A stretch of DNA of 64,000 bases from Intrasporangium oryzae NRRL B-24470 (GTDB lineage: Bacteria; Actinomycetota; Actinomycetes; Actinomycetales; Dermatophilaceae), in the NCBI RefSeq assembly GCF_000576595.1, contig NZ_AWSA01000002.1, positions 62,001-126,000 of the forward strand, written 5' to 3'. This document shows, piece after piece, positions 17,572 through 25,804 of this stretch; the stretch's first letter is position 1, and each line of letters begins with the position of its first letter. A program made the translations under genes and the position numbers. Below the pieces are notes generated by a model that was given only the letters and a program-made list of their open reading frames with translations, was not told the DNA's origin and searched no databases.

Positions 17572-19416
17572 CTACTTCTTCGCCTTGTCGCCCGCGCTGT
17601 CGCTCGAGAGCGCGGCGATGAACGCCTCCTGGGGGACCTCGACGCGGCCGACCATCTTCATCCGCTTCTTGCCCTCCTTCTGCTTCTCGAGGAGCTTGCG
17701 CTTACGGCTGATGTCGCCGCCGTAGCACTTGGCAAGCACGTCCTTGCGGATCGCGCGGATGTTCTCGCGGGCGATGATCCGCGAGCCGATGGCCGCCTGG
17801 ATCGGGACCTCGAACTGCTGGCGCGGGATGAGGTCCTTGAGCTTGCTCGCCATCATGACGCCGTAGGCGTAGGCCTTGTCCTTGTGGACGATGGCCGAGA
17901 ACGCGTCGACCGTCTCGCCCTGGAGGAGGATCTCGACCTTGACGAGGTCGGCGACCTGCTCCCCGTCGGGCTCGTAGTCGAGCGAGGCGTAGCCCCGGGT
18001 CCGCGACTTCAGCTGGTCGAAGAAGTCGAAGACGATCTCGGCGAGCGGCAGGGTGTAGCGCATCTCGACGCGGTCCTCGGAGAGGTAGTCCATGCCGCGC
18101 AGGTTGCCGCGCTTCTGCTGGCAGAGCTCCATGATCGCTCCGACGAACTCGGTCGGGGCGAGGATCGTCGCGCGGACGACGGGCTCGCTCACCTCGCGGA
18201 TCTTGCCGTCGGGGTACTCGCTCGGGTTGGTGACGTGGACCTGCTTGCCGTCGTCCATCGTCACGTCGTAGACGACGTTGGGCTGCGTCGAGATGAGGTC
18301 GAGCCCGAACTCCCGCTCGAGCCGCTCCCGGACGATCTCGAGGTGGAGCAGGCCGAGGAACCCGCAGCGGAAGCCGAAGCCGAGCGCGGCGGACGTCTCC
18401 GGCTCGTAGACGAGCGCGGCGTCGTTGAGCTTGAGCTTGTCGAGCGCCTCGCGCAGGTCGGGGTAGTCGGACCCGTCGATCGGGTAGAGGCCCGAGAACA
18501 CCATCGGCTTGGGGTCGCGGTAGCCGCCGAGGTCCTTCGTCGCCGGCTTGCTGGCGTTGGTGACCGTGTCGCCGACGCGGGACTGGCGCACGTCCTTGAC
18601 GCCGGTGATGAGGTAGCCCACCTCGCCGACGCCGAGGCCCTTGCTCGGGACGGGCTCGGGGCTGATGACGCCGATCTCGAGGAGCTCGTGCGTCGCCTTC
18701 GTCGACATCATGACGATCCGCTCGCGCGGGTTGAGGTTGCCGTCGACGACGCGGACGTAGGTGACGACGCCGCGGTAGGTGTCGTAGACGGAGTCGAAGA
18801 TCATCGCGCGGGCCGGGGCGTCGGGGTTGCCGACCGGCGCGGGGAGCTTGGCCACGATCGTGTCGAGGAGCGGCTCGACACCCGCGCCCGTCTTGCCGGA
18901 GACCCTGAGGCAGTCCTCCGGCTCGACGCCGATGAGCTTGGCCAGCTCCTCGGCATACTTCTCGGGCTGTGCGGCCGGCAGGTCGATCTTGTTGAGGACG
19001 GGGATGATCGTGAGGTCGTTCTCCATCGCCAGGTAGAGGTTGGCGAGGGTCTGCGCCTCGATGCCCTGCGCGGCGTCGACGAGCAGGACCGCGCCCTCAC
19101 ACGCGGCGAGGGAGCGCGAGACCTCGTACGTGAAGTCGACGTGGCCGGGCGTGTCGATCATGTTGAGGGCGTAGGTCGTGCCGTCGACCTCCCACGGCAT
19201 GCGCACGGCCTGGCTCTTGATCGTGATGCCGCGCTCGCGCTCGATGTCCATCCGGTCGAGGTACTGCGCGCGCATGGCGCGCGCGTCGACGACGCCCGTC
19301 AGCTGGAGCATGCGGTCGGCGAGGGTCGACTTGCCGTGGTCGATGTGCGCGATGATGCAGAAGTTGCGGATCAGCTCGGGCGGCGTCGCGTGGGGAGCAA
19401 GCGCGGTGCGGGCCAT
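17572..19416 (-). CDS. lepA: Elongation factor 4 (LepA)
   Basis: EF4 is a ribosome-associated translational GTPase, reported to back-translocate stalled ribosomes and to influence 30S assembly. From the ATG at 19416 the product is 614 aa. It has G1 AHIDHGKS (23-30), G3 DTPGHVDF, G4 NKID, EF-G-like domains III and V, and the LepA-specific C-terminal domain with [20 protein letters not shown]. An open frame continues 24 codons further upstream, but conservation begins at the [13 protein letters not shown] block, which favours the shorter form; no clear Shine-Dalgarno is seen. hemW-lepA-rpsT-holA is a standard actinobacterial neighbourhood. Confidence 0.96.
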   Translation of the reverse strand: MARTALAPHATPPELIRNFCIIAHIDHGKSTLADRMLQLTGVVDARAMRAQYLDRMDIERERGITIKSQAVRMPWEVDGTTYALNMIDTPGHVDFTYEVSRSLAACEGAVLLVDAAQGIEAQTLANLYLAMENDLTIIPVLNKIDLPAAQPEKYAEELAKLIGVEPEDCLRVSGKTGAGVEPLLDTIVAKLPAPVGNPDAPARAMIFDSVYDTYRGVVTYVRVVDGNLNPRERIVMMSTKATHELLEIGVISPEPVPSKGLGVGEVGYLITGVKDVRQSRVGDTVTNASKPATKDLGGYRDPKPMVFSGLYPIDGSDYPDLREALDKLKLNDAALVYEPETSAALGFGFRCGFLGLLHLEIVRERLEREFGLDLISTQPNVVYDVTMDDGKQVHVTNPSEYPDGKIREVSEPVVRATILAPTEFVGAIMELCQQKRGNLRGMDYLSEDRVEMRYTLPLAEIVFDFFDQLKSRTRGYASLDYEPDGEQVADLVKVEILLQGETVDAFSAIVHKDKAYAYGVMMASKLKDLIPRQQFEVPIQAAIGSRIIARENIRAIRKDVLAKCYGGDISRKRKLLEKQKEGKKRMKMVGRVEVPQEAFIAALSSDSAGDKAKK

Positions 19417-19545
19417 TGGCGACACGGTGGGACGAACCTCGCAGGTGTGGGGGTGGTGACAGGACGAACGATCAGGACAGTCTCCCACGCTTTTTCCGTA
19501 TGCCGCTCACCGCCCTCCGCGCCCCAGGCGGGCTCCTGCCCCACA

Positions 19546-20679
19546 ATGTTCCCCATGCGCGCGCAACCGATGCAGATCCTTCCCGTGCCGGCAGGATCCC
19601 ACCTGCCCATGCGGCGCGTGGTCCGCCACCCGCGCGAGATCCTCAGCCTCGTCGTCGCGATCCTCGCCTCGGTCGTGCTCCTCGTCATGGCGATCTCCGA
19701 GGTCTCCGCGGCGCTGACCGAGGACCGCGACCCCAACGTCTACGCCGTGGCCCTCATCGGCGCGCCCGTCCTCATCTGGTTCGCCCGCGGCCAGCTCTGG
19801 GCCCAGGAGCGACTCCGCGGCATCAAGGTGACGCCGGAGCAGTTCCCGGAGGCGTTCGAGATGCTCGTCGATGCCGCCGGCAGGTCGGGCCTGTCCTTCG
19901 TCCCCGACGCCTACGTCGTCATCGGCAACGGGGTCATCAACGCGTCGGCCTCGGGTCATGGGTTCCGCCGGTTCGTCATGATCAACAGCGACCTGTTCGA
20001 GGTCGGCGGGTCCGCGCGGGAGCCCGAGGCCCTCCGCTTCGTCATCGCCCACGAGGTCGGGCACATCGCCGCCGGCCACACGAGCTACTGGCGCGTCCTC
20101 GGCACGGTCGCCGCGCAGTGGATCCCGGTCGTCGGGTCGACCCTCAGCCGCGCGCAGGAGTACACCGCCGACAACTACGGCCACGCGCTCGCCCCCGAGG
20201 GCGCACGCTCGGCGATGACGACGCTCGCCGCCGGCAAGTACCTCGGCCGGTCCGTCGACGCCGACGCGATGGCCGACCGGGCCGTCACCGAGCCGGGCTT
20301 CTTCGTGTGGGTGTCCAACGCGACCTCCTCACACCCCGCCCTGCTCTGGCGCATGCACGCACTGCGCGACCGGCGCCGCCCGGGACGCCTGCTCTGGCGG
20401 CCGCGGGAGCAGTGGCTCTGGCGCGAGCCCGTGGAGCCCGGCTCGTACCGGATCCCGGCCATGGTCGGGTTCGCCCCGACGGCCCGGTCGATCGCCGCGG
20501 TCCCACCCGGACGGACCCCCGACGCCCCCGCGCCGGAGCGGTCGCCCGTCTACGCGACCGCCGTGGACGGGATCGCAGCGGGCGCGCACGAGACCCCGGC
20601 CGCGACCGGTCGAGACTGGGACGCGCCGGGCCCCGGACGCTACGCGCCGCCCGGCGAGTCCGCCGTGGACGGCACCTGA
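19546..20679 (+). CDS. M48-like membrane zinc metalloprotease
   Basis: A 377-aa protein with a transmembrane segment near 34-56, a second hydrophobic stretch near 64-80 and a zinc-binding HEVGH motif (H-E-x-x-H) followed by the downstream glutamate in SRAQEYTADNYG, as in M48 (HtpX/Ste24-like) peptidases. The C-terminal 80 residues are Pro/Ala-rich and probably disordered. The start is ambiguous: ATG at 19546, or ATG at 19555, which lies 7 nt after a CACAAT box. It is divergent from lepA. It is likely involved in membrane-protein turnover, by family analogy only. Confidence 0.82.
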   Translation: MFPMRAQPMQILPVPAGSHLPMRRVVRHPREILSLVVAILASVVLLVMAISEVSAALTEDRDPNVYAVALIGAPVLIWFARGQLWAQERLRGIKVTPEQFPEAFEMLVDAAGRSGLSFVPDAYVVIGNGVINASASGHGFRRFVMINSDLFEVGGSAREPEALRFVIAHEVGHIAAGHTSYWRVLGTVAAQWIPVVGSTLSRAQEYTADNYGHALAPEGARSAMTTLAAGKYLGRSVDADAMADRAVTEPGFFVWVSNATSSHPALLWRMHALRDRRRPGRLLWRPREQWLWREPVEPGSYRIPAMVGFAPTARSIAAVPPGRTPDAPAPERSPVYATAVDGIAAGAHETPAATGRDWDAPGPGRYAPPGESAVDGT

Positions 20680-20720
20680 CGACTCACTGGTGGACCGTAG
20701 GTCGTGACGGGAGCAGAGTC

Positions 20721-21926
20721 TCAGGCGGCGACGAGCTCCTGCTCACCGCGCACCGCAGTGCGCGTGCGCCGCTCGAGGACGGCCGACAGGACGGCGACCC
20801 CCACCCCGAGGACGGCGAGGACGGCACCGACGAGGCTCGGCGCGCCGTAGCCCCACCCGAGCGTGAGGACCACCGAGCCGAGCCACGCGCCCAGGGCGTT
20901 GGCCGTGTTGAGCGTCGAGTGGTTGAGCGCGGCGGCGAGGGACTGCCCTTCGTGGGCGACGTCCATGAGCCGGGTCTGGAGGAGCGGCACGAGGATCGAG
21001 GGCACCAGCCCGAGGAGGAAGACCATCACGACGGCGAGCCAGAGGACGTGCGCGGCCGGCCCGAAGACGGCGAGGAGTGCCGCGATGAGCCCGAGGGAGG
21101 CGATGATCCCGCGCAGGATGCCGTAGCGGGCGACTCGGCCCGAGAGGACCATGCCGGCGACCATGCCGATCCCGTAGGCCGCGAGGACCCAGGGGATGTA
21201 CCTCTCGTCGAGGCCGGCGAGGTCGGTCATCGTCGGGGTGATGTAGGAGTACATCGCGAACATGCCGCCGAAGCCGACCGTGCCGATGAGCAGGGCGAGC
21301 CAGACCTGCGGGCGACGCAGGGCCCGCAGCTCGGTCCGCATGGACTCCTCGCCGTTGGCGGGTTGGTGCGGCATCCACGTGGCGATTGCGAGGACCGTGA
21401 GTGCGGCGATGAGCCCCACGGCGACGTAGGGCGCGTGCCACGAGACGCGCTGGCCGAGGACGGTGGCGACGGGAACGCCGACGACGTTGGACACGGCGAG
21501 GCCGCCGAGGATCATGGCCACCGCGGCGGTGCGCCGCTCGTGCGGGACGAGCGAGGCCGCGACGACCGAGCCGATCCCGAAGAAGGCACCGTGCGGGATC
21601 CCCGCGAGGAAGCGGGCGCCCATCACGGTGGCATAGCTGTTGGCGGCCAGGATGGCGAGGTGGGCGACGGCGAAGAAGGCCATGAGTCCCATGAGCAGGC
21701 CCTTGCGCGGCACCCTCGCGGCGACCACGGCGATGAGGGGCGCACCGACGACGACGCCGAGGGCGTAGGCCGAGACGTAGTGACCCGCTGTGGCGATGCT
21801 GACGCCGGTCCCGGCGGCGATCTGCGGGAGTAGCCCCATGGTGACGAACTCGGTCGTGCCGATGGCGAAGCCCCCGATGGCGAGGGCGAGGATGGCGTAG
21901 GTGGCGCGGTGCTTCGAGGGGATCAA
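20721..21926 (-). CDS. MFS transporter, DHA1 (AraJ/sugar-efflux-like) family
   Basis: A 401-aa twelve-helix permease. The N-terminus AILALAIGGFAIGTTEFVTM and the motifs GHYVSAYALGVVVGAP and RFLAGIPHGAFFG are typical of the DHA1 subfamily that contains AraJ, YdhP and chloramphenicol exporters. It likely exports small organic compounds by proton antiport; the substrate is not predictable. It lies alone, convergent with the M48 protease and divergent from the PemK-like gene, with no obvious operator upstream. Confidence 0.88.
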   Translation of the reverse strand: MIPSKHRATYAILALAIGGFAIGTTEFVTMGLLPQIAAGTGVSIATAGHYVSAYALGVVVGAPLIAVVAARVPRKGLLMGLMAFFAVAHLAILAANSYATVMGARFLAGIPHGAFFGIGSVVAASLVPHERRTAAVAMILGGLAVSNVVGVPVATVLGQRVSWHAPYVAVGLIAALTVLAIATWMPHQPANGEESMRTELRALRRPQVWLALLIGTVGFGGMFAMYSYITPTMTDLAGLDERYIPWVLAAYGIGMVAGMVLSGRVARYGILRGIIASLGLIAALLAVFGPAAHVLWLAVVMVFLLGLVPSILVPLLQTRLMDVAHEGQSLAAALNHSTLNTANALGAWLGSVVLTLGWGYGAPSLVGAVLAVLGVGVAVLSAVLERRTRTAVRGEQELVAA

Positions 21927-22005
21927 GGGGCTCGACTCCGGGTCGTGGGCGTGGCGGCGGATCGCCGTCGACCCGGATGAGACCCCGATTCTATCGGCGC
22001 CTCGC

Positions 22006-22011
22006 TACCGT
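22006..22011 (+). promoter_or_regulatory. -10 box TACCGT of a leaderless promoter for the PemK-like gene
   Basis: TACCGT is followed by 6 nt and the ATG at 22018; there is no Shine-Dalgarno. Confidence 0.5.
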
Positions 22012-22017
22012 GACGCC

Positions 22018-22554
22018 ATGTCGACCTCGTTCGAGCGCCTGCTCGGCGGCCTGCGCCGCCTGCTCCGCCCCTCCGGCACCGTCACGACCTCTCGGAGCAC
22101 CCGCACTGCCCCACCTCCCGGCAGGGGCGCCCCGACCGGGGTCGCGCCGTATCCCGGGGACGCGACGTCGTTGCCCGACACGACCTATGCGCCCCGCCGC
22201 GACGGCGAGGCAGACCCTGGAGAGATCGTCTGGACGTGGGTCCCGTACGAGGAGGACCACACCCAGGGCAAGGACCGGCCGGTCCTCGTCATCGGCCGCG
22301 AGGGCGGATGGCTCGTCGTGCTCCCCCTGACGAGCAAGGACCACGACCGTGACGAGCGCCAGGAACGCGCCTCAGGCCGCGAGTGGGTCGACATCGGGGC
22401 CGGCCCGTGGGACCGTCAGGGTCGCCCGAGCGAGGTGCGGGTCAACCGGCTCGTCCGGGTGGCTCCCGACTCGATCCGGCGCGAGGGCGCCGTCCTGCCC
22501 AGGGCCCGCTACGACGAGGTCATCGCGGCCGCGCGGGCGCACCGTCGCCGCTGA
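22018..22554 (+). CDS. PemK/MazF-fold protein, apparently without an antitoxin gene
   Basis: A 178-aa protein whose C-terminal 110 residues form a PemK/MazF-like beta-barrel. GEIVWTWVPYEED corresponds to the GDIVWVDFP-type first strand, GKDRPVLVIGR to the RPVLVI strand, and VLPLTSKDHD to the loop with the conserved Thr-Ser. The N-terminal 65 residues are a disordered Ser/Thr/Pro extension. MazF toxins are sequence-specific endoribonucleases, but no antitoxin-sized gene adjoins this one. The fold may have been adopted for a housekeeping role, or the cognate antitoxin may be elsewhere. It ends at a strong hairpin shared with rpsT. Confidence 0.75.
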   Translation: MSTSFERLLGGLRRLLRPSGTVTTSRSTRTAPPPGRGAPTGVAPYPGDATSLPDTTYAPRRDGEADPGEIVWTWVPYEEDHTQGKDRPVLVIGREGGWLVVLPLTSKDHDRDERQERASGREWVDIGAGPWDRQGRPSEVRVNRLVRVAPDSIRREGAVLPRARYDEVIAAARAHRRR

Positions 22555-22580
22555 CCGGTCCGCGGGGCGCGACGGATCCC

Positions 22581-22630
22581 GGAACGCCGACGGGCCCGTC
22601 ACCGTGAGGTGACGGGCCCGTCGGCGTTCC
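22581..22630. terminator. Strong bidirectional terminator between PemK-like gene and rpsT
   Basis: A perfect 23-bp stem (22581-22603 with 22608-22630) with a GTGA loop, located between the stops at 22554 and 22649. It is the longest uninterrupted inverted repeat in the window. Confidence 0.85.
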
Positions 22631-22648
22631 GGCAGCCGGTGGGGTGCG

Positions 22649-22909
22649 TCAGAGGGACGCAGCCTTCTTGGCCATGGCCGACTTCTTGTTGGCGGCCTGG
22701 TTCTGGTGGATGACACCCTTCGAAACGGCCTTGTCGAGCTTCTTCGAAGCGATCTTGAGGGCGTCGGAGGTCGCCTCCTTGTCGCCCGAGGCAGCAGCCT
22801 CGCGGAACTTCCGGATCCAGGTGCGGAGCTCGCTCTTGACGGCCTTGTTGCGCTCGGTGCGCTTGGCGTTCGTCTTGATGCGCTTGAGCTGCGACTTGAT
22901 GTTTGCCAC
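22649..22909 (-). CDS. rpsT: 30S ribosomal protein S20
   Basis: S20 is an early-binding 30S protein contacting 16S rRNA helices 9 and 44. The 86-aa product is a lysine/arginine-rich three-helix protein with [20 protein letters not shown] at the N-terminus and [16 protein letters not shown] at the C-terminus, full family length. The start codon is GTG at 22909, preceded by a purine-rich AAGAAAG stretch. The first residues ANIKSQ match the family exactly, so the start is secure. It lies between holA (upstream, same strand) and lepA, as in most actinobacteria. Confidence 0.98.
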   Translation of the reverse strand: MANIKSQLKRIKTNAKRTERNKAVKSELRTWIRKFREAAASGDKEATSDALKIASKKLDKAVSKGVIHQNQAANKKSAMAKKAASL

Positions 22910-23006
22910 GTTGGGGTTTCTTTCTTGGTCGGGATATCTGCCGTTAGAGGGCGGCAAAGCTGCTCGGGACCGGGCGTGGGGCACCCTGCGTGAGCGGCTC
23001 TGGGTG

Positions 23007-23025
23007 GTGCATGCATGCGCGCACG
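23007..23025. other. 19-bp alternating purine-pyrimidine tract
   Basis: From G23007 to G23025 purines and pyrimidines alternate without a break (GTGCATGCATGCGCGCACG), a left-handed Z-DNA-prone composition. It sits about 100 bp upstream of rpsT in the 278-bp gap after holA; nothing else is recognised in that gap. Confidence 0.45.
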
Positions 23026-23187
23026 ACCTGAGCGCGCACGCAAGGGTCAAAGTTACCAGCGGCGCGGTCACCGGACCAAACCGGCCCGGATGCCCGGCCG
23101 GCGCTCCCCCGCGCCCGTATGCCGTCCTGCCGGGTTCGCGACCGCGCTCCGGTCAGCGCCCGCTCCGCGACGCGCCCCGCGCCGGTG

Positions 23188-24147
23188 TCACCGGGCGCCC
23201 CGCGCGCGGGTGATGGTGAGGATCGCCCGCTCGACGGCATACACGGGGTCGCGCCCGCCCCCCTTGACTTCGAAGTCGGCCGCGGCAACGGCCTGGACGG
23301 CGACGGCGAGGCCCTCGGCGCTCCAGTGACCGATCGAGCGGCGTGCCTTGTCGACCTGCCAGGGGGCCATGCCGAGGGACCTGGCCAGCTGGGCGGAGCT
23401 GCCGCGTCCGGCCGAGCCGACCTTGATCAGCTGGCGCAGCTGCGCGGCGAGGACCGCGACGATCGGGACCGGGTCGACGCCCGTGGCGATGGCGTGGCGG
23501 AGGAGCCGCAGCGCCTCGCCCTGCTGCCCGGCGACCGTCGCGTCGGCGACCCGGAAACCCGTCGCCTCGACCTTGCCGCCGTGGTAGACGTCGACCACGG
23601 CGTCGTCGACGACGCCCTCGGTGTCGGCGATGAGCTGGGAGGACGCGGACGCGAGCTCGCGGACGTCCTTGCCCACGGCCTCGACGAGCGCCCGCACGCC
23701 CTCGCCGGTGATCTTGCGCCGGGCGCTCGAGAACTCCTTCATGACGAAGTCGCTCTTGTCGCGGTCGGTCTTGATCGCCGGACACTCGACCGTGTGCGCG
23801 CCGAGCCGCTTCATCGTGTCGAGGACCTTCTTGCCCTTCATCCCGCCACCGTGCGTCACGACGAGGCTGACGTCGGGCGCCGGATCCGCGAGCAGGGCGA
23901 GCAGGTCGAGCTGCAGCTCGTCGGACGCCTCGTGCAGGTCGCGCACGACCAGGCACTTGGACCCGCCGAACAGCGACGGGCTCGCGTGCATGAGCAGGGC
24001 CCCCGCCTCGTAGGTCGCCGCGTCGAGGCGGATCACCTCGGCGCCTGCGGCCCGCGCCTCCGCAAGGGTGCTCGTGATCGCCCGGTCGACGAGGATCTCC
24101 TCGGGTCCGCTGACGAGGACGAGCGAGGGAACGGGTGCGGGCGCCAT
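23188..24147 (-). CDS. holA: DNA polymerase III subunit delta
   Basis: Delta opens the beta sliding clamp as part of the clamp loader. The 319-aa product begins LVLVSGPEEILVDRAITSTL, the clamp-loader N-terminal fold lacking a functional Walker A. It continues with the conserved LFGGSKCLVVRDLHEAS segment and ends in the three-helix collar domain (QLARSLGMAPWQVDKARR and TRARGAR). Length matches actinobacterial HolA. The ATG at 24147 is chosen; the open frame upstream overlaps the divergent SPFH gene region and lacks conservation. It is divergent from the SPFH gene and upstream of rpsT. Confidence 0.94.
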   Translation of the reverse strand: MAPAPVPSLVLVSGPEEILVDRAITSTLAEARAAGAEVIRLDAATYEAGALLMHASPSLFGGSKCLVVRDLHEASDELQLDLLALLADPAPDVSLVVTHGGGMKGKKVLDTMKRLGAHTVECPAIKTDRDKSDFVMKEFSSARRKITGEGVRALVEAVGKDVRELASASSQLIADTEGVVDDAVVDVYHGGKVEATGFRVADATVAGQQGEALRLLRHAIATGVDPVPIVAVLAAQLRQLIKVGSAGRGSSAQLARSLGMAPWQVDKARRSIGHWSAEGLAVAVQAVAAADFEVKGGGRDPVYAVERAILTITRARGAR

Positions 24148-24214
24148 GACGTCAACCTTGCCACGCGCGCCCGACACCGCGGCGCCACCCCGACCCGTCC
24201 GAAAGCGATGGTCC

Positions 24215-25207
24215 ATGTTCTCGCTCGTGCTCGCCCTGCTGCTCCTCGTCGCCGGCATCATCCTGCTCCGGCTCGGGGACCACCCGCGGCGGCTCTCCCG
24301 CCTCGCCCCCATCCCCCTCGTCCTCGCCTTCGTCGTGGTGGGCGCTGCCTCCTTCTATCGGCTCGACGCAGGTGAGGCGGCCGTGACGAAGACGTTCGGC
24401 ACCGTCGGCGACGAGGTCATCAGCGCGACGGGCATCCATGCCAAGGCGCCGTGGCAGGACCTCATCACCTTCGACATCCGCAACCAGACCATCTCCCTCG
24501 CCGACGACGAGGGCGGACGGGTCCCGACGGTGACGAGCGACAACGCGACCGTCGCCTACGACGTGACGATCCGCTACTCCATCAACCCGGGCAAGCTCCC
24601 GGAGATCATCCGCCAGTACCCCGACCAGGACGCCTTCATCGCGCGGGCCGTCCTGCCCGGCGTCTCCTCGGTGACCCGTGACGCCCCGACGACGTTCACG
24701 GCTGCGACCGTGCGCCAGTCCCGGTCGCAGCTCGCCCTGCGCATCACCGAGGGTCTGGAGAAGCGCCTCGGCGAGGTCGGCGTGACGGTGGAGCAGGTCG
24801 ACCCGCGGGCCATCAGCCTCGACCAGAGCGTCCAGGCCAACTACGACAAGGTCCAGAGCTCGCTCGCCAACGCCGAGGCCGCCAAGGCCGACCTTCAGAC
24901 GGCGCTCGCCAAGGCCGAGATCACCAAGACCGAGGCCCAGGCGACGTCCGACGCCGACCAGATCATCCGCTGCGGCGCCACCTCGACCCAGGTCAAGGAG
25001 GTCATCAACGGCAAGGAGGTCACGGCCGTCAAGGTCGTGCCCGTTCCCTCCGACCGCTGCCAGAACCGGCTCAACGAGCAGGTGCTCATGAGCAAGTACA
25101 TCGACATGCTGAAGGACCACGGGGACGCCCTCATCGTCATCCCTCAGGGCACCTCCAACCTCATCCAGCTCCCGGCGCTGCGCGGCGCCAAGACCTCCAC
25201 GCCGTGA
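24215..25207 (+). CDS. SPFH/Band 7 domain membrane protein
   Basis: A 330-aa protein with two hydrophobic segments (about 2-20 and 30-48), an SPFH (prohibitin/stomatin/flotillin) domain (about 50-210) and an Ala/Lys/Glu-rich coiled coil (about 205-250). Two cysteines (in IIRCGAT and DRCQNRL) flank a 27-residue insert and could form a disulfide if this part is outside the cytoplasm. SPFH proteins assemble into membrane cages that organise proteases and lipid microdomains. No NfeD-type partner gene is adjacent, so a specific role is not assigned. The start at 24215 follows a GAAAG Shine-Dalgarno. A hairpin terminator follows. Confidence 0.88.
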   Translation: MFSLVLALLLLVAGIILLRLGDHPRRLSRLAPIPLVLAFVVVGAASFYRLDAGEAAVTKTFGTVGDEVISATGIHAKAPWQDLITFDIRNQTISLADDEGGRVPTVTSDNATVAYDVTIRYSINPGKLPEIIRQYPDQDAFIARAVLPGVSSVTRDAPTTFTAATVRQSRSQLALRITEGLEKRLGEVGVTVEQVDPRAISLDQSVQANYDKVQSSLANAEAAKADLQTALAKAEITKTEAQATSDADQIIRCGATSTQVKEVINGKEVTAVKVVPVPSDRCQNRLNEQVLMSKYIDMLKDHGDALIVIPQGTSNLIQLPALRGAKTSTP

Positions 25208-25289
25208 CCTTCGCGCCGTGACCCAACCCCGTGATCCGGTGGCCGCGGTCTCGGCCCGAACGACCCACGACACGCATGGACGACGACGA

Positions 25290-25319
25290 CGGAGGGGACG
25301 GCGAGAGCCGTCCCCTCCG
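25290..25319. terminator. Bidirectional hairpin between SPFH and DUF2853 genes
   Basis: A 13-bp perfect stem CGGAGGGGACGGC/GCCGTCCCCTCCG with a GAGA loop, between the convergent stops at 25207 and 25351. Confidence 0.8.
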
Positions 25320-25350
25320 GCGTCAAGCCGGGTCTGGCCCTGCGGACCGC

Positions 25351-25668
25351 TCAGCCGAAGAGGGACAGCTTGCCGAAGTGGTCGGCGAGCAGGTAGTAGA
25401 CGGTCACGCGGTTGCGCCGGGAGGTCCCGGCGAGCTTGGCTCCGACCGACGAGATCGCCGCGTCGAGGCTCGCGTCGTCCTCGGTCAGGCCGAGCTTCTT
25501 CTTGAGGAACGACTCGCGGACCCGGGCCAGCTCGGCCGGGTCGGAGAATGAGACGAGCGACGAGTCGGCGCTCTGGAGGGCGATGCCGCAGTGCTTGACG
25601 ATCCCGGCGATGACGGTGTCGTCGGCGTCGGGAGCGTACTTCTTCACGTCTGCAGCCCAGTCAGCCAT
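25351..25668 (-). CDS. DUF2853 family protein
   Basis: A 105-aa acidic/helical protein matching the DUF2853 family: start MADWAADVKKYAPDADD, the KHCGIALQSADSSLVSFSD core and the RNRVTVYYLLADHFGKLSLF end are all conserved features. Function is unknown; members are small soluble proteins found across Proteobacteria and Actinomycetota. A GGAGG Shine-Dalgarno precedes the ATG. It follows dinG on the same strand but has its own putative promoter (CCGACA-N18-TAGGCT) and a hairpin in the leader, so independent expression is likely. Confidence 0.85.
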   Translation of the reverse strand: MADWAADVKKYAPDADDTVIAGIVKHCGIALQSADSSLVSFSDPAELARVRESFLKKKLGLTEDDASLDAAISSVGAKLAGTSRRNRVTVYYLLADHFGKLSLFG

Positions 25669-25689
25669 GTGTGACCTCCATGGTGTCGC

Positions 25690-25723
25690 GTCCCCGCCGT
25701 TGGGGACGATGAGACGAGCCTAG
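25690..25723 (-). promoter_or_regulatory. Putative promoter -10 and leader hairpin of the DUF2853 gene
   Basis: On the minus strand TAGGCT (25723-25718) lies 18 bp after CCGACA, and downstream a 6-bp hairpin GTCCCC/GGGGAC (25707-25690) precedes the Shine-Dalgarno. The hairpin could alternatively be a weak terminator for dinG. Confidence 0.35.
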
Positions 25724-25804
25724 GGACCCAGCGCGCACCATGTCGGGTCTACGGCCTGTGGTTTGGCTGGATGTTCTGCCGTCTCTCGGCGCGTGGTGGT
25801 GCCC

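Noticed and set aside
17884-19545. Long plus-strand frame opposite lepA
   Set aside because: It is Asp/Val/Glu/Leu-rich shadow coding from the third-codon-position GC bias of lepA; only the part from about 19546 encodes the M48-like protease.
19416-19545. Terminator-like CCCAC followed by TTTTT near 19490
   Set aside because: It lies between divergent starts of lepA and the M48 gene where no transcript should end, and the stem is only five pairs.
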